From Hyphomicrobium_A sp963724945 (GTDB lineage Bacteria > Pseudomonadota > Alphaproteobacteria > Rhizobiales > Hyphomicrobiaceae), in contig CAVRWL010000003.1 in NCBI GenBank assembly GCA_963724945.1, forward strand, positions 558,001-622,000: 64,000 nt of DNA. The letters run 5' to 3'. Positions 8,923 to 16,993 of this stretch are shown here, piece by piece; position 1 is the first letter of the stretch, and the number at the start of each line of letters is the position of its first letter. The notes under the pieces are model-generated. The model searched no databases and was not told the origin of the DNA. It worked only from the letters and a program-made list of their open reading frames with translations. Position numbers and translations under genes: made by a program.

Positions 8923-10509
8923 ATGTTTCAATCGCTGTCAGACCGCCTCTCGGGCGTCCTCGACAAGCTGACGCGGCGCGGAGCGCTCACCGACAGCGAC
9001 GTCGCCGAGGCGATGCGCGAGGTGCGCCGCGCCCTCCTCGAGGCCGACGTGGCGCTCGACGTCGTCAAGGACTTCACCGAGAAGGTCAAGGCGAAGGCGG
9101 TCGGCCAGGAGGTGGTGCGCTCGGTCACCCCCGGCCAGATGGTCGTCAAGATCGTCCACGACGAGCTCGTCGCCATGCTGGGCTCGGACGCTTCGCCCAT
9201 CGATCTCAACGCGGCCCCGCCCTTCGCCATCATGCTGGTCGGCCTACAAGGCTCGGGCAAGACGACGACCACCGCCAAGATCGCCAAGCGGCTCACCGAT
9301 CGCGACAAGAAGAAAGTGCTGATGGCGTCGCTCGATACGCGACGCCCAGCCGCGCAGGAGCAGTTGCGTGTCTTGGGTGAGCAGACCGCGATCGACACGC
9401 TGCCGATCGTCGCCGGGCAGACGCCGCAGCAGATTGCACGCCGTGCGTTGGAGGCCGGCCGCCTCGGCGGCTACGACGCCGTCATGCTCGACACGGCCGG
9501 CCGCACCCACATCGACGAAGCCCTGATGGCGGAGATGGCGGAGATCCGCGACATCGCGCATCCGCACGAGACGCTGCTCGTCGCCGACAGCCTGACCGGC
9601 CAGGACGCGGTCAACGTGGCGAAGTCGTTCGACGAGCGCGTCGGCGTAACGGGCATCGTCTTGACGCGCGCCGACGGCGATGCGCGTGGCGGCGCGGCGC
9701 TCTCCATGCGCGCGGTCACCGGCAAACCGATCAAGCTCCTCGGCGTCGGCGAGAAATGGGATGCGCTGGAGGACTTCCACCCCTCGCGCATCGCCTCGCG
9801 CATTCTCGGCATGGGCGACGTGGTCTCGCTCGTCGAGAAGGCCGCGCAGACGATCGATGTCGAGAAGGCGAAAGAAATCGCCCAGAAGATGAAGCAGGGC
9901 GCCTTCGACCTCGACGACATGGCCGAGCAGCTAAAGCAGATGCAGAAGATCGGCGGCATGTCGGGCGTGCTCGGCATGATGCCGGGCATGGGCAAGATCA
10001 AGTCGCAGATCGCCAGCGCCAACCTCGACGATTCGATCCTGAAGCATCAGCACGCGATCATCACCTCGATGACGCCGAAGGAGCGCCGCAACCCCAAGGT
10101 ACTCGACGCCAAGCGCAAGCGGCGCATCGCGGCCGGTTCCGGCACCAAGGTCGAGGAGATCAACCGCCTCATCAAGATGCACCGGCAGATGGCGGACATG
10201 ATGAAGACGCTGGGGCGCAACAAGGGCATGCTGAACCGCCTCATGGGCGGCGGCGGCGGCGCTCCGAGCGAAGCCGAGATGGCGGCGATGCAGGAGCAGC
10301 TCGGCAAGCTCGACCCCAAGGCGCTCGATCAGCTCCCCAAGGACTTGAAGGAGGCGCTGCCCAAGGGGCTTTCGGGCGGGCTTTCGGGTCTCAGCGGCGG
10401 CGCGCTGCCGAAGCTGCCCAAGGGCCTGCCTGGTCTCGGCGGCGGTCTGTCCGGCTTGGGCGGCGGCAATTTCAGCAAGTTCCCCGGTATGCCGGGAAAG
10501 AAGAAGTAG
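8923..10509 (+). CDS. ffh: Signal recognition particle protein Ffh
   Basis: SRP54-type GTPase that binds signal peptides and 4.5S RNA and delivers nascent chains to FtsY. N domain, then the G domain with GLQGSGKTTTTAKIAKRL (about residues 107-124), DTRRPAAQEQL, DTAGR and the LTRADGDARGG segment. The methionine-rich M domain (about 300-450) includes MPGMGKIKSQ. At 528 residues it is longer than the usual 450-500 because of a C-terminal low-complexity tail (from about residue 450) built of Gly/Leu/Pro/Lys repeats such as LPKGL and LSGLGGG, ending in three lysines. The tail may follow the RNA-binding face, but that is inference. It is followed after 36 bases by rpsP. Confidence 0.97.
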   Translation: MFQSLSDRLSGVLDKLTRRGALTDSDVAEAMREVRRALLEADVALDVVKDFTEKVKAKAVGQEVVRSVTPGQMVVKIVHDELVAMLGSDASPIDLNAAPPFAIMLVGLQGSGKTTTTAKIAKRLTDRDKKKVLMASLDTRRPAAQEQLRVLGEQTAIDTLPIVAGQTPQQIARRALEAGRLGGYDAVMLDTAGRTHIDEALMAEMAEIRDIAHPHETLLVADSLTGQDAVNVAKSFDERVGVTGIVLTRADGDARGGAALSMRAVTGKPIKLLGVGEKWDALEDFHPSRIASRILGMGDVVSLVEKAAQTIDVEKAKEIAQKMKQGAFDLDDMAEQLKQMQKIGGMSGVLGMMPGMGKIKSQIASANLDDSILKHQHAIITSMTPKERRNPKVLDAKRKRRIAAGSGTKVEEINRLIKMHRQMADMMKTLGRNKGMLNRLMGGGGGAPSEAEMAAMQEQLGKLDPKALDQLPKDLKEALPKGLSGGLSGLSGGALPKLPKGLPGLGGGLSGLGGGNFSKFPGMPGKKK

Positions 10510-10545
10510 CACCCGATCAACCAACCAACGTGAGGAAGACCAGCA

Positions 10546-10941
10546 ATGTCCGTAAAGATCCGCCTGTCGCGCGGCGGCGCCAAGAAGCGGCCCTACTACT
10601 ACATCGTGGCAGCCAACACGACCTCGCCGCGTGATGGCCGCTATATCGAGCAGGTCGGCACCTTCAACCCGATGCTCAAGAAGGATGACGACAGCCGCGT
10701 GAAGCTCAATCTCGAGCGCTGCAAATACTGGCTCTCGGTCGGCGCGCTGCCGACTGACCGCGTCGCTCGCCTGCTCGATGCCGCTGGGCTCATGAAGCGC
10801 ACGGCCCCCAACAATCCTGAAAAAGCCAAGCCGAAGAAGAAGCGGCTGGAGCGCGAGGCGGCCGCCGCCGAGAAGGCCAAGGCGGCAGCAGCTGCGCCGG
10901 CAGCCGAAGCCGCACCCGCGGCAGCCGAGCCGGCGGCGTGA
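10546..10941 (+). CDS. rpsP: 30S ribosomal protein S16
   Basis: Small-subunit assembly protein. The core SVKIRLSRGGAKKRPYYYIVAAN and the FNPMLKKDDDSRVKLNLERCKYW region (shown in part: LNLERCKYW) are diagnostic. The first about 82 residues are the conserved domain. The remaining about 50 residues are a Lys-then-Ala-rich extension (KPKKKRLEREAAAAEKAK...), common in alphaproteobacteria. It lies 36 bases after ffh and probably shares its transcript. The usual rpsP-rimM-trmD-rplS order is altered here by an inserted small gene, and trmD/rplS are missing downstream. Confidence 0.97.
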   Translation: MSVKIRLSRGGAKKRPYYYIVAANTTSPRDGRYIEQVGTFNPMLKKDDDSRVKLNLERCKYWLSVGALPTDRVARLLDAAGLMKRTAPNNPEKAKPKKKRLEREAAAAEKAKAAAAAPAAEAAPAAAEPAA

Positions 10942-10991
10942 GGCGGGCCGGCGGCAGGATGCTCAGCACGCAACCCATGCATGTACAAATA

Positions 10992-11007
10992 AAGGTTGTT
11001 CAACCTT
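10992..11007. promoter_or_regulatory. Perfect palindrome, possible operator
   Basis: AAGGTTGTTCAACCTT is a perfect 16-base palindrome between rpsP and the GrlR-like gene, 45 bases before that gene's ATG. It sits in a locally AT-rich patch and is flanked by TGCA on both sides. No T tract follows, so an operator is more likely than a terminator. The protein that would bind it is unknown. Confidence 0.4.
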
Positions 11008-11051
11008 CTCGTGCATAGTTGACGGCTTACCTGCTGCGCTGCCAACGCCCC

Positions 11052-11411
11052 ATGCTCGAGAACGGCATCTATGACCTGCGCTACAGCGCCCACGCCGACG
11101 GCAAGGCGGAGGGCGGCCGCGGGCTCGCGGTGCTGCGCGACGGCAAGATCCTGGGCTCCGACCCGTGGGGCGGCGTGTTCGTTGGCTCATGCGAGTTCGA
11201 TGCAACCGCCTGCCTCAACACGGTGCGCCTGCGCTTCGAGGTGCCGCCCACGGGAACGCTGATCACCGGTTTTTCCGCTGGTCCCGCCGGCGCCGTCCTC
11301 GATATTGTCGGTGCCATCGCGAGCGGAGCCCCGGACACAACGACCGTGGTCGAGGTGGCCGGCGCGCCGGTGCGCGTCGCGCTCACCTATCTCGGGCCGC
11401 TGCCCAACTAG
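11052..11411 (+). CDS. GrlR-like small beta-barrel protein
   Basis: A 119-residue protein opening LENGIYDLRYSA and containing GGRGLAVLRDGKILGSDPWG followed by repeated beta-strand patterns to a final VALTYLG. This order (NG-Y start, a glycine-rich strand with VLRDG-I-GGD, then alternating strands) resembles the GrlR-type regulators first known from enteropathogen type III secretion loci, which have many uncharacterised alphaproteobacterial relatives. I chose ATG 11052 over an upstream TTG at 11019 because the conserved part begins right there. It sits between rpsP and rimM, an unusual place. Function here is unknown and a secretion role is not implied. Confidence 0.55.
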   Translation: MLENGIYDLRYSAHADGKAEGGRGLAVLRDGKILGSDPWGGVFVGSCEFDATACLNTVRLRFEVPPTGTLITGFSAGPAGAVLDIVGAIASGAPDTTTVVEVAGAPVRVALTYLGPLPN

Positions 11412-11433
11412 CGGTCCTTCGGCCTCGCATCGG

Positions 11434-11961
11434 ATGTCCATGAGCGAGCAAGACCGTCACGTTTTATTGGGGCGCATCAAAGCGGCGCACGGCGTGCGCG
11501 GGGATGTCGTCATCGAAAGCTACACGGACGAGCCGGCCGACATCGCGGCCTACGGGCCGCTCGCGACCGAGGGCGGCGTGCGCCGGCTCGAGGTCGCGGT
11601 CGTGCGCGTGACGCCTAAAGGCGTGATCGCCCGCATCGCCGGCATCAGCGACCGCACGAGCGCGGAGGCGTTGAAGGGGCAGGCACTCTATGTCGAGCGG
11701 GCGCACCTGCCGGCGCCGTCCGAAGGCGAATTCTACCGCGCGGATTTCGCCGGCCTCAGCGCCGAGGACCCGCAGGGTCACGCGGTCGGCACGGTCGTCG
11801 CCCTCGTCAACTACGGGGCCGGCGACTTGCTCGAGCTGCGTCTCGCCGGCAAGCGGGACACCCTGCTGATCCCGTTCACGGACGCCTTCGTGCCGGTCGT
11901 CGATATCCGAGGCGGGCGCCTTGTCGTCGATTTGCCGACCGAGTCGCCCGACGACGATTGA
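11434..11961 (+). CDS. rimM: Ribosome maturation factor RimM
   Basis: Assists 30S head assembly near S19. The 175-residue protein shows the RimM N-terminal barrel (VLLGRIKAAHGVRGDVVIESYTD, shown here in part) and the PRC-barrel half beginning FYRADFAGL and ending PFTDAFVPVVDI. Two in-frame ATGs (11434 and 11440) are equally plausible; the longer upstream frame is the tail of the preceding gene read in another phase. Normally trmD and rplS follow; instead a minus-strand hydroxylase ends 10 bases beyond the stop. Confidence 0.95.
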   Translation: MSMSEQDRHVLLGRIKAAHGVRGDVVIESYTDEPADIAAYGPLATEGGVRRLEVAVVRVTPKGVIARIAGISDRTSAEALKGQALYVERAHLPAPSEGEFYRADFAGLSAEDPQGHAVGTVVALVNYGAGDLLELRLAGKRDTLLIPFTDAFVPVVDIRGGRLVVDLPTESPDDD

Positions 11962-11970
11962 GGCGCGCAC

Positions 11971-13212
11971 TTAGACGGCTTCACCCCGCAAGAGCCGCGG
12001 CAGCTCGCCGGTGAGGCCGCCCGCCTCGCCGACGAAGAACCGCTTCAATGCCGGCAGTCGATCGACCAGTCCGAGCCCGACCTCGCGGCCCGACCTCAGA
12101 AGTGTCCAGTCGCTGGCAAAGAGGCGATTGAGCCCGTCGAAGGTCGCGGCTGAGATCGCCGAGTCGAAGCGCCGCCAGCGCTCGTAGCGGGACAAGGCCT
12201 CGGCGTTGCCAGCATCGAAGCCGAGCCGCATTGCCTCCGTGACGACCTCGGTCAGCGCCGCGACGTCGCGAAATGCGAGGTTCAGTCCCTGGCCGGCCAG
12301 CGGATGCACGCCGTGCGCGGCGTCGCCCACGAGCGCGAAGCGCTGGCCCACGTAGCGCCGGGCGAGATGCATGCTGAGCGGCCACGACTGGCGCGGGCCG
12401 TCGAGCGCAAGCGCGCCGAGCTTGCCGCCGAACCGCCGCTCCACCTCGGCGAGAAAGCCGCGATCATCGAGCGCGAGGATGCGGCGCGCCTCGCCTGCCT
12501 CCTCCGTCCAGGTAATGCACGAGCGATTGCCACGCAGCGGTAGAATCGCGAACGGGCCCGCGGGCAAGAAGTGCTGAACGGCGCGAGCCCCGTGCGGGCG
12601 CTCGTGGCGCACTGTCGCTACAATGCCGATCTGCGGGTAGTCCCAGCCGACGATCTTGATGCCGGCCGCATCGCGCAAGCGTGACTGGCGTCCCTCTGCG
12701 GCGACCAGCAGCGCACATTCGAGCTCGCGGCCGTCGGCCAGCCGCATGTCGACATCCACATCGGTACTCGCAAAGCCGCTCGCCTCCGCAGGCGCGATCA
12801 CGCTCACTGCCGCAGCGCGCCGCACAGCGGCCGTGAGCGCGTCGAGCAGCGCGGCGTTGGGGACGATGAACGTCGCCGGAGCCCCCTCGCCGGTGACGTT
12901 GTCGTAGGTGAGGAGCACGGGCCTGACGCCGGCTCCGAGGCTCGAATCGGTGATCTCGATGCTGGCGACGGCCTGCGCCTCGCTCGCAACCGCCGACCAT
13001 ACGCCCAGCACCTCGAGCATCCGCTTGGAGGCGGCGGAGAGAGCGGAGGCGCGGGGATCGGGCGCCGATGTCGTGCCAGGCGCGGCAGCACGATCGATCA
13101 AGGCGATCTTGATGTCGGATCCCAACGCCTGATCAAGGCCGCAGGCGAGCGCCAGACCGGCAAAGCTCGCGCCCGAGATCACAACGTCGAAACAGGAACC
13201 GTCAGCCGCCAT
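11971..13212 (-). CDS. UbiH/UbiF-family FAD-dependent hydroxylase
   Basis: A 413-residue flavoprotein monooxygenase of the ubiquinone-ring hydroxylase group. The FAD-binding N-terminus reads VVISGASFAGLALACGL (a GxGxxG variant), and the second FAD motif is ALVGDAAHGVHPLAGQGLNL, a strong UbiH/UbiF/UbiI/Coq6 signature. Which ring position it hydroxylates cannot be decided from sequence alone. It is divergent from tesB with 110 bases between starts, and convergent with rimM. Confidence 0.9.
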   Translation of the reverse strand: MAADGSCFDVVISGASFAGLALACGLDQALGSDIKIALIDRAAAPGTTSAPDPRASALSAASKRMLEVLGVWSAVASEAQAVASIEITDSSLGAGVRPVLLTYDNVTGEGAPATFIVPNAALLDALTAAVRRAAAVSVIAPAEASGFASTDVDVDMRLADGRELECALLVAAEGRQSRLRDAAGIKIVGWDYPQIGIVATVRHERPHGARAVQHFLPAGPFAILPLRGNRSCITWTEEAGEARRILALDDRGFLAEVERRFGGKLGALALDGPRQSWPLSMHLARRYVGQRFALVGDAAHGVHPLAGQGLNLAFRDVAALTEVVTEAMRLGFDAGNAEALSRYERWRRFDSAISAATFDGLNRLFASDWTLLRSGREVGLGLVDRLPALKRFFVGEAGGLTGELPRLLRGEAV

Positions 13213-13321
13213 GTGTCACCCGGAGCCCTGGGCGCGTCTTACGATTGTTGACACAGATGCGCCGACCGCTTCCATTGCGCGACCCTTCGCTCCGGCGCCG
13301 AGCCGATTCGCGCGAGATGCC

Positions 13322-14230
13322 ATGTCCACCAACAAGTCCAATGCTGATCCCACCCATGCGGCGCTCGACGCGTTGCTCGCTACCCTCGATCTCGAGCCGC
13401 TCGAGGACAACCTCTTTCGTGGCGCCCGCGGCAAAGAGGGCTGGCAGCGGGTCTACGGCGGCCAGGTGTTGGGCCAGGCGCTCATCGCGGCCGCGCGCAC
13501 GGTAGACCCGGCACGTTCCGCGCATTCGCTGCACGGCTACTTCCTGCTCGCCGGCGATCCTTCGCAGCCGATCATCTATGACGTCGAGCGCATTCGCGAC
13601 GGCGCCAGCTTCACGACGCGGCGCGTGAAGGCCATCCAGCACGGCCGCGCGATCTTCTCCATGAGCGCCTCGTTCCATAAGGCGGAGGCGGGCTTCGATC
13701 ATCAAAGCCCTATGCCCGACATACCCCCGCCCGAAGCGCTGCCAAATCCCAAGGACCTCATCGGAGGTTTGATCGACAACCTGCCTGCCAGCATGCGCAG
13801 CTATTGGGAGCGCGAGCGGCCGATCGATATGCGCATCGTCGACGTCTCGCGCTACCTGACGCGGGAGAAGAAAACGCCGCTGCAGCACATCTGGATTCGC
13901 GCAAACGGGCCGCTCCCGAATGAGCCATCCTTGCACCAGGCCGTGCTCGCGTATGCCTCTGACTTCACCCTGCTCGATACCGCGCTCATCGCCCACGGCA
14001 AGCTCCTGTTCGACGCCGACCTGCAGCTCGCGAGTCTCGATCACGCACTTTGGTACCATCGTCCATTCCGCGCTGATGAGTGGATGCTCTACGTGCAGGA
14101 CAGCCCGAGCGCGTTCGGTGCCCGCGGCTTCTGCCGCGGCACGCTCTACGCCCGCAACGGCGATTTGATCGCTTCCGTGGCGCAGGAAGGTTTGATGCGC
14201 AAGCGTAGCTCAAGTTTGATGCCCAAATAA
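13322..14230 (+). CDS. tesB: Acyl-CoA thioesterase II
   Basis: Hydrolyses acyl-CoAs to free fatty acids and CoA. The 302-residue double hot-dog protein shows RVYGGQVLGQALIAAARTV and LHGYFLLAGDP in the first domain, and a second hot-dog with SLDHALWYHRPFRADEWMLY near the C-terminus, with Asp/Gln catalytic context as in TesB. Start Met at 13322 (MSTNKSN) gives the standard beginning; the frame is open 111 bases further upstream but overlaps the divergent hydroxylase start. Confidence 0.95.
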   Translation: MSTNKSNADPTHAALDALLATLDLEPLEDNLFRGARGKEGWQRVYGGQVLGQALIAAARTVDPARSAHSLHGYFLLAGDPSQPIIYDVERIRDGASFTTRRVKAIQHGRAIFSMSASFHKAEAGFDHQSPMPDIPPPEALPNPKDLIGGLIDNLPASMRSYWERERPIDMRIVDVSRYLTREKKTPLQHIWIRANGPLPNEPSLHQAVLAYASDFTLLDTALIAHGKLLFDADLQLASLDHALWYHRPFRADEWMLYVQDSPSAFGARGFCRGTLYARNGDLIASVAQEGLMRKRSSSLMPK

Positions 14231-14351
14231 TGCGCAATTCCCTATGTTTGCCTAAATATTAAGCGCCTTATACCTCGAACTATGATTGCAGGTCCGCGGC
14301 TGCTTAGTCTTTGTTCAGCGAATCCAATAAGTTGATGCAGCATCCCCAAAC

Positions 14352-14367
14352 TGGCACGCCTCTTGAC
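14352..14367 (+). promoter_or_regulatory. Sigma-54 promoter of glnK-amtB
   Basis: TGGCACGCCTCTTGAC matches the -24/-12 consensus TGGCACG-N4-TTGCW with the invariant GG and TG pairs at the right spacing; only the final C of TTGC is replaced by A. It is about 98 bases before the glnK ATG, in line with the nitrogen control known for this operon in other proteobacteria. I could not identify a clean NtrC site in the 120 bases upstream. Confidence 0.8.
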
Positions 14368-14464
14368 TCCAGTTTAGGTCGGCGACGAGGCCGCAGGGCT
14401 TTGGAGCCGCAAACAAAGTTTGTCCAAACCAATCGCGGCTGCGGACAGGGGAGAGGGTGCTCGA

Positions 14465-14803
14465 ATGAAGTTAATCACGGCAATCATAAAGCCTTTCAAG
14501 CTCGAGGAGGTGCGCACCGCGCTCACCGATCTCGGCTTGCAGGGCATGACGGTCACGGAAGTCAAAGGCTACGGCCGGCAAAAGGGACATACCGAAATCT
14601 ACCGCGGCGCGGAGTACGCCGTGAGCTTTTTGCCCAAAATCAAAATGGAAATTGTCGTCCCGTCCGCTCAAGTCGACAAGGCGCTCGAGGCCATTCAGCG
14701 CGCCGCAAAGACCGGCCAGATCGGCGATGGCAAGATTTTTGTTTCGCCCATCGAGCACACCTTACGTATCCGCACTGGCGAAGCCGACGACAACGCGCTC
14801 TGA
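14465..14803 (+). CDS. glnK: Nitrogen regulatory protein P-II (GlnK type)
   Basis: Trimeric signalling protein that senses 2-oxoglutarate and ATP/ADP and gates the ammonium channel. The 112-residue length is canonical. Tyr51 of the T loop (GAEYAVSF) is present for uridylylation, along with the KIKMEIVV strand and the C-terminal DGKIFVSPIEHTLRIRTGE (quoted: GDGKIFV). ATG 14465 follows a GGAGAGG ribosome site. It is followed by amtB after a 59-base gap, which identifies it as the GlnK paralogue rather than GlnB. Confidence 0.96.
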   Translation: MKLITAIIKPFKLEEVRTALTDLGLQGMTVTEVKGYGRQKGHTEIYRGAEYAVSFLPKIKMEIVVPSAQVDKALEAIQRAAKTGQIGDGKIFVSPIEHTLRIRTGEADDNAL

Positions 14804-14862
14804 ACGGGTTTGGCCGCAGAACGCGGATCACGCCCAAGTCGACTAAGGGAAGGGGAGTTCAC

Positions 14863-16197
14863 ATGACGAAATTCAACGATCTGAAAAGGCTAGTAGCGTG
14901 GGGGAGTGCCACAACGGCCTTCTATCTAATGACCGCGCTGCCGAGCTTCGCGCAGGACGCCGCGGCGGCGCCTCCGCCGAAGCTCAACTCGGGCGATACG
15001 GCGTGGATGCTGACATCCATGGCGCTCGTGCTGATGATGACGGTGCCGGGCCTCGCCTTGTTCTACGGCGGCATGGTGCGCAAGAAGAACGTCCTATCGG
15101 TGCTGATGCAGACGTTCGCCACCACGTGCCTCGTCACGGTGTTGTGGACGGTCGTCGCCTATTCGCTCGCCTTCAGAACCAACCCTAACGATTTCTACAA
15201 CCAATATATCGGCGGCCTCGATCGATTTCTGCTGAACGGCATGGGCAAGGACACCCTGACGGGAACCATTCCTGAATCGGTGTTCATGTCGTTCCAGATG
15301 ACGTTCGCCATCATCACGCCGGCGCTCATCATCGGCTCCCTCGTTGACCGCATGAAGTTCTCCGCCTTCCTGTTCTTCATGGGTATTTGGCTCTGCGTCG
15401 TCTATGCGCCGATCGCGCACTGGGTCTGGGGCGGCGGCTTCCTTGCTAAGGCTGGCGTTCTCGACTTCGCCGGCGGCACCGTTGTTCACATCAACGGCGG
15501 CATCGCCGGTCTCGTTGTCTGCCTCATGCTCGGTAGACGCACGGGCTATGGCACCGAGAACATGGCACCACACAACTTGACGCTGACCGTGATCGGCGCC
15601 TCGCTGCTGTGGGTCGGCTGGTTCGGCTTCAACGCCGGCTCGGCCGTCGCTGCGAACGGCTCCGCCGGTATGGCCATGGCGGTCACCCAGATTGCCACGG
15701 CGATGGCGGCACTCGCTTGGATGTTCTCGGAATGGCTGGTGCACGGCAAGCCGAGCGTGCTCGGCATCGCATCCGGCGCGGTTGCCGGTCTCGTCGCCAT
15801 CACGCCGGCCTCGGGCTTTGTCGATCCCAAAGGCGCACTCGTGATCGGCGCGGCAGCCGGCGTCGGCTGCTACATCGCCGCCACGGGCCTCAAGAAGCTC
15901 CTTGGCTATGACGACAGCCTCGACGTGTTCGGCGTACACGCTATCGGCGGCATCATTGGCGCCCTCCTGACCGGCGTGTTCGCGGTCGAGGCCATCGGTG
16001 GCACCAAGGGTCTGCTCGAAGGCAACTTCGCGCAGGTTCCGATCCAGGCCTACGGCGTGATGTGCACGATCGTCTGGGACGGCGTCGCGAGCTTCGTGAT
16101 CCTTCTGGTCCTGAGGCTCATCATCGGCCTGCGCGTCAGCGAGGCTGCCGAGATCGAGGGCCTGGATCTCGCCCTGCACGGCGAGACCGTCCAATAA
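14863..16197 (+). CDS. amtB: Ammonium transporter AmtB
   Basis: Channel for ammonium uptake under nitrogen limitation. The 444-residue protein has a signal-like N-terminus ending near Ala-rich SFAQDAAAA, then 11 transmembrane segments. Landmarks are the MVRKKNVLSVLMQ loop, the pore segment IWLCVVYAPIAHWVWGGGF, the DFAGGTVVHINGG signature, and the second pore histidine in FGVHAIGGIIGALL. Start 14863 has an AGGGGAG ribosome site. Paired with glnK under the sigma-54 promoter; a strong terminator follows. Confidence 0.96.
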   Translation: MTKFNDLKRLVAWGSATTAFYLMTALPSFAQDAAAAPPPKLNSGDTAWMLTSMALVLMMTVPGLALFYGGMVRKKNVLSVLMQTFATTCLVTVLWTVVAYSLAFRTNPNDFYNQYIGGLDRFLLNGMGKDTLTGTIPESVFMSFQMTFAIITPALIIGSLVDRMKFSAFLFFMGIWLCVVYAPIAHWVWGGGFLAKAGVLDFAGGTVVHINGGIAGLVVCLMLGRRTGYGTENMAPHNLTLTVIGASLLWVGWFGFNAGSAVAANGSAGMAMAVTQIATAMAALAWMFSEWLVHGKPSVLGIASGAVAGLVAITPASGFVDPKGALVIGAAAGVGCYIAATGLKKLLGYDDSLDVFGVHAIGGIIGALLTGVFAVEAIGGTKGLLEGNFAQVPIQAYGVMCTIVWDGVASFVILLVLRLIIGLRVSEAAEIEGLDLALHGETVQ

Positions 16198-16282
16198 GAT
16201 CACCGGGGCCGCGGACCGGGTTGCTCCCGCCGCGGCCTCTCATCTCCCGAGCGTGCGCCTTCCCCTAGGCGTGCTCAAAACT

Positions 16283-16320
16283 CGGCCCGGAGTGCCCTCG
16301 AGGCTTCTGGGCCGTTTTTT
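16283..16320 (+). terminator. Intrinsic terminator after amtB
   Basis: A stem of about 13 pairs with one bulge starts CGGCCCGGAG and closes CTTCTGGGCCG (arms within 16283-16314), followed by six T (16315-16320). It lies 86 bases after the amtB stop and ends the glnK-amtB transcript. It is just short of the stop of the convergent L,D-transpeptidase gene. Confidence 0.85.
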
Positions 16321-16339
16321 GTCCGCCGCGGCTGGCGCC

Positions 16340-16888
16340 TCACGCGAAGATGCGAACGATTGTTGCGCGGGATGCCCGCTCGAGCACGCGCTTGAGATCG
16401 GCGAGCCTCAGCGCGATGCAGCCGGCGGTGGGAGCGAAGTCGTCCTTGGCTACGTGCATGAAGATCGCGCTTCCTCGCCCGCGTGCGCGCGGGTGATCGT
16501 TGTAGCCCAGCACCAGGACGAGATCGTAGAGGCGATCGGCGCGCCAAAGGTGCTCGGCGCTCGCCGGATAGGGATGGCGAACGCGCCGGTTGTAGTTGCG
16601 ATCGCTGGGGTCATCGCACCACCCGTCGAAGGGCCGCAGGGGCGATAGCGGCAGCCGTGTGCGCGGCCGCCTCAGGCGATCGGGGCGATAGAACGCCTCG
16701 CGCAAGAGGAAGCTGCCGATCGGCGTCGCACCGTCGCCTTCCCGCTTCTGCGCAGCGCGCCCCACGACCCCCAGCGCGCAAGGCAGGCGCAGGCCGCCGA
16801 AGCTCAGGACCCCGCGCGCTGCCCCCGCCGAGAGGCCTCTGACGAGGAATTGCAGGCCGATCTGTGGATGGGCGTTATGCGTCTTCAT
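16340..16888 (-). CDS. L,D-transpeptidase (YkuD) family protein
   Basis: Putative peptidoglycan or outer-membrane-linking transpeptidase of 182 residues. The YkuD catalytic block is visible: HVAKDDFAPTAGCIALRLAD, with the conserved His and Cys; the usual SHGC is TAGC here, as in a subset of the family. The DGATPIGSFLL and DRNYNRRVRHPYP segments also fit. I see no signal peptide, so the annotated start may be late or export may differ. It is convergent with amtB. Confidence 0.85.
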   Translation of the reverse strand: MKTHNAHPQIGLQFLVRGLSAGAARGVLSFGGLRLPCALGVVGRAAQKREGDGATPIGSFLLREAFYRPDRLRRPRTRLPLSPLRPFDGWCDDPSDRNYNRRVRHPYPASAEHLWRADRLYDLVLVLGYNDHPRARGRGSAIFMHVAKDDFAPTAGCIALRLADLKRVLERASRATIVRIFA

Positions 16889-16993
16889 TGGAGCTTACCC
16901 GCGCCCGTGCTATTCGCATCACTCATACGAGCCCGCGGGTCTTGGTCCCGACCGCGAGGTCTTGCGGCATAATCTGCACCGGAGCCGACCAGC

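Noticed and set aside
14311..14862. N-terminal 184-residue extension of AmtB
   Set aside because: It is glnK and its promoter read out of frame; AmtB starts at 14863 with a good ribosome site.
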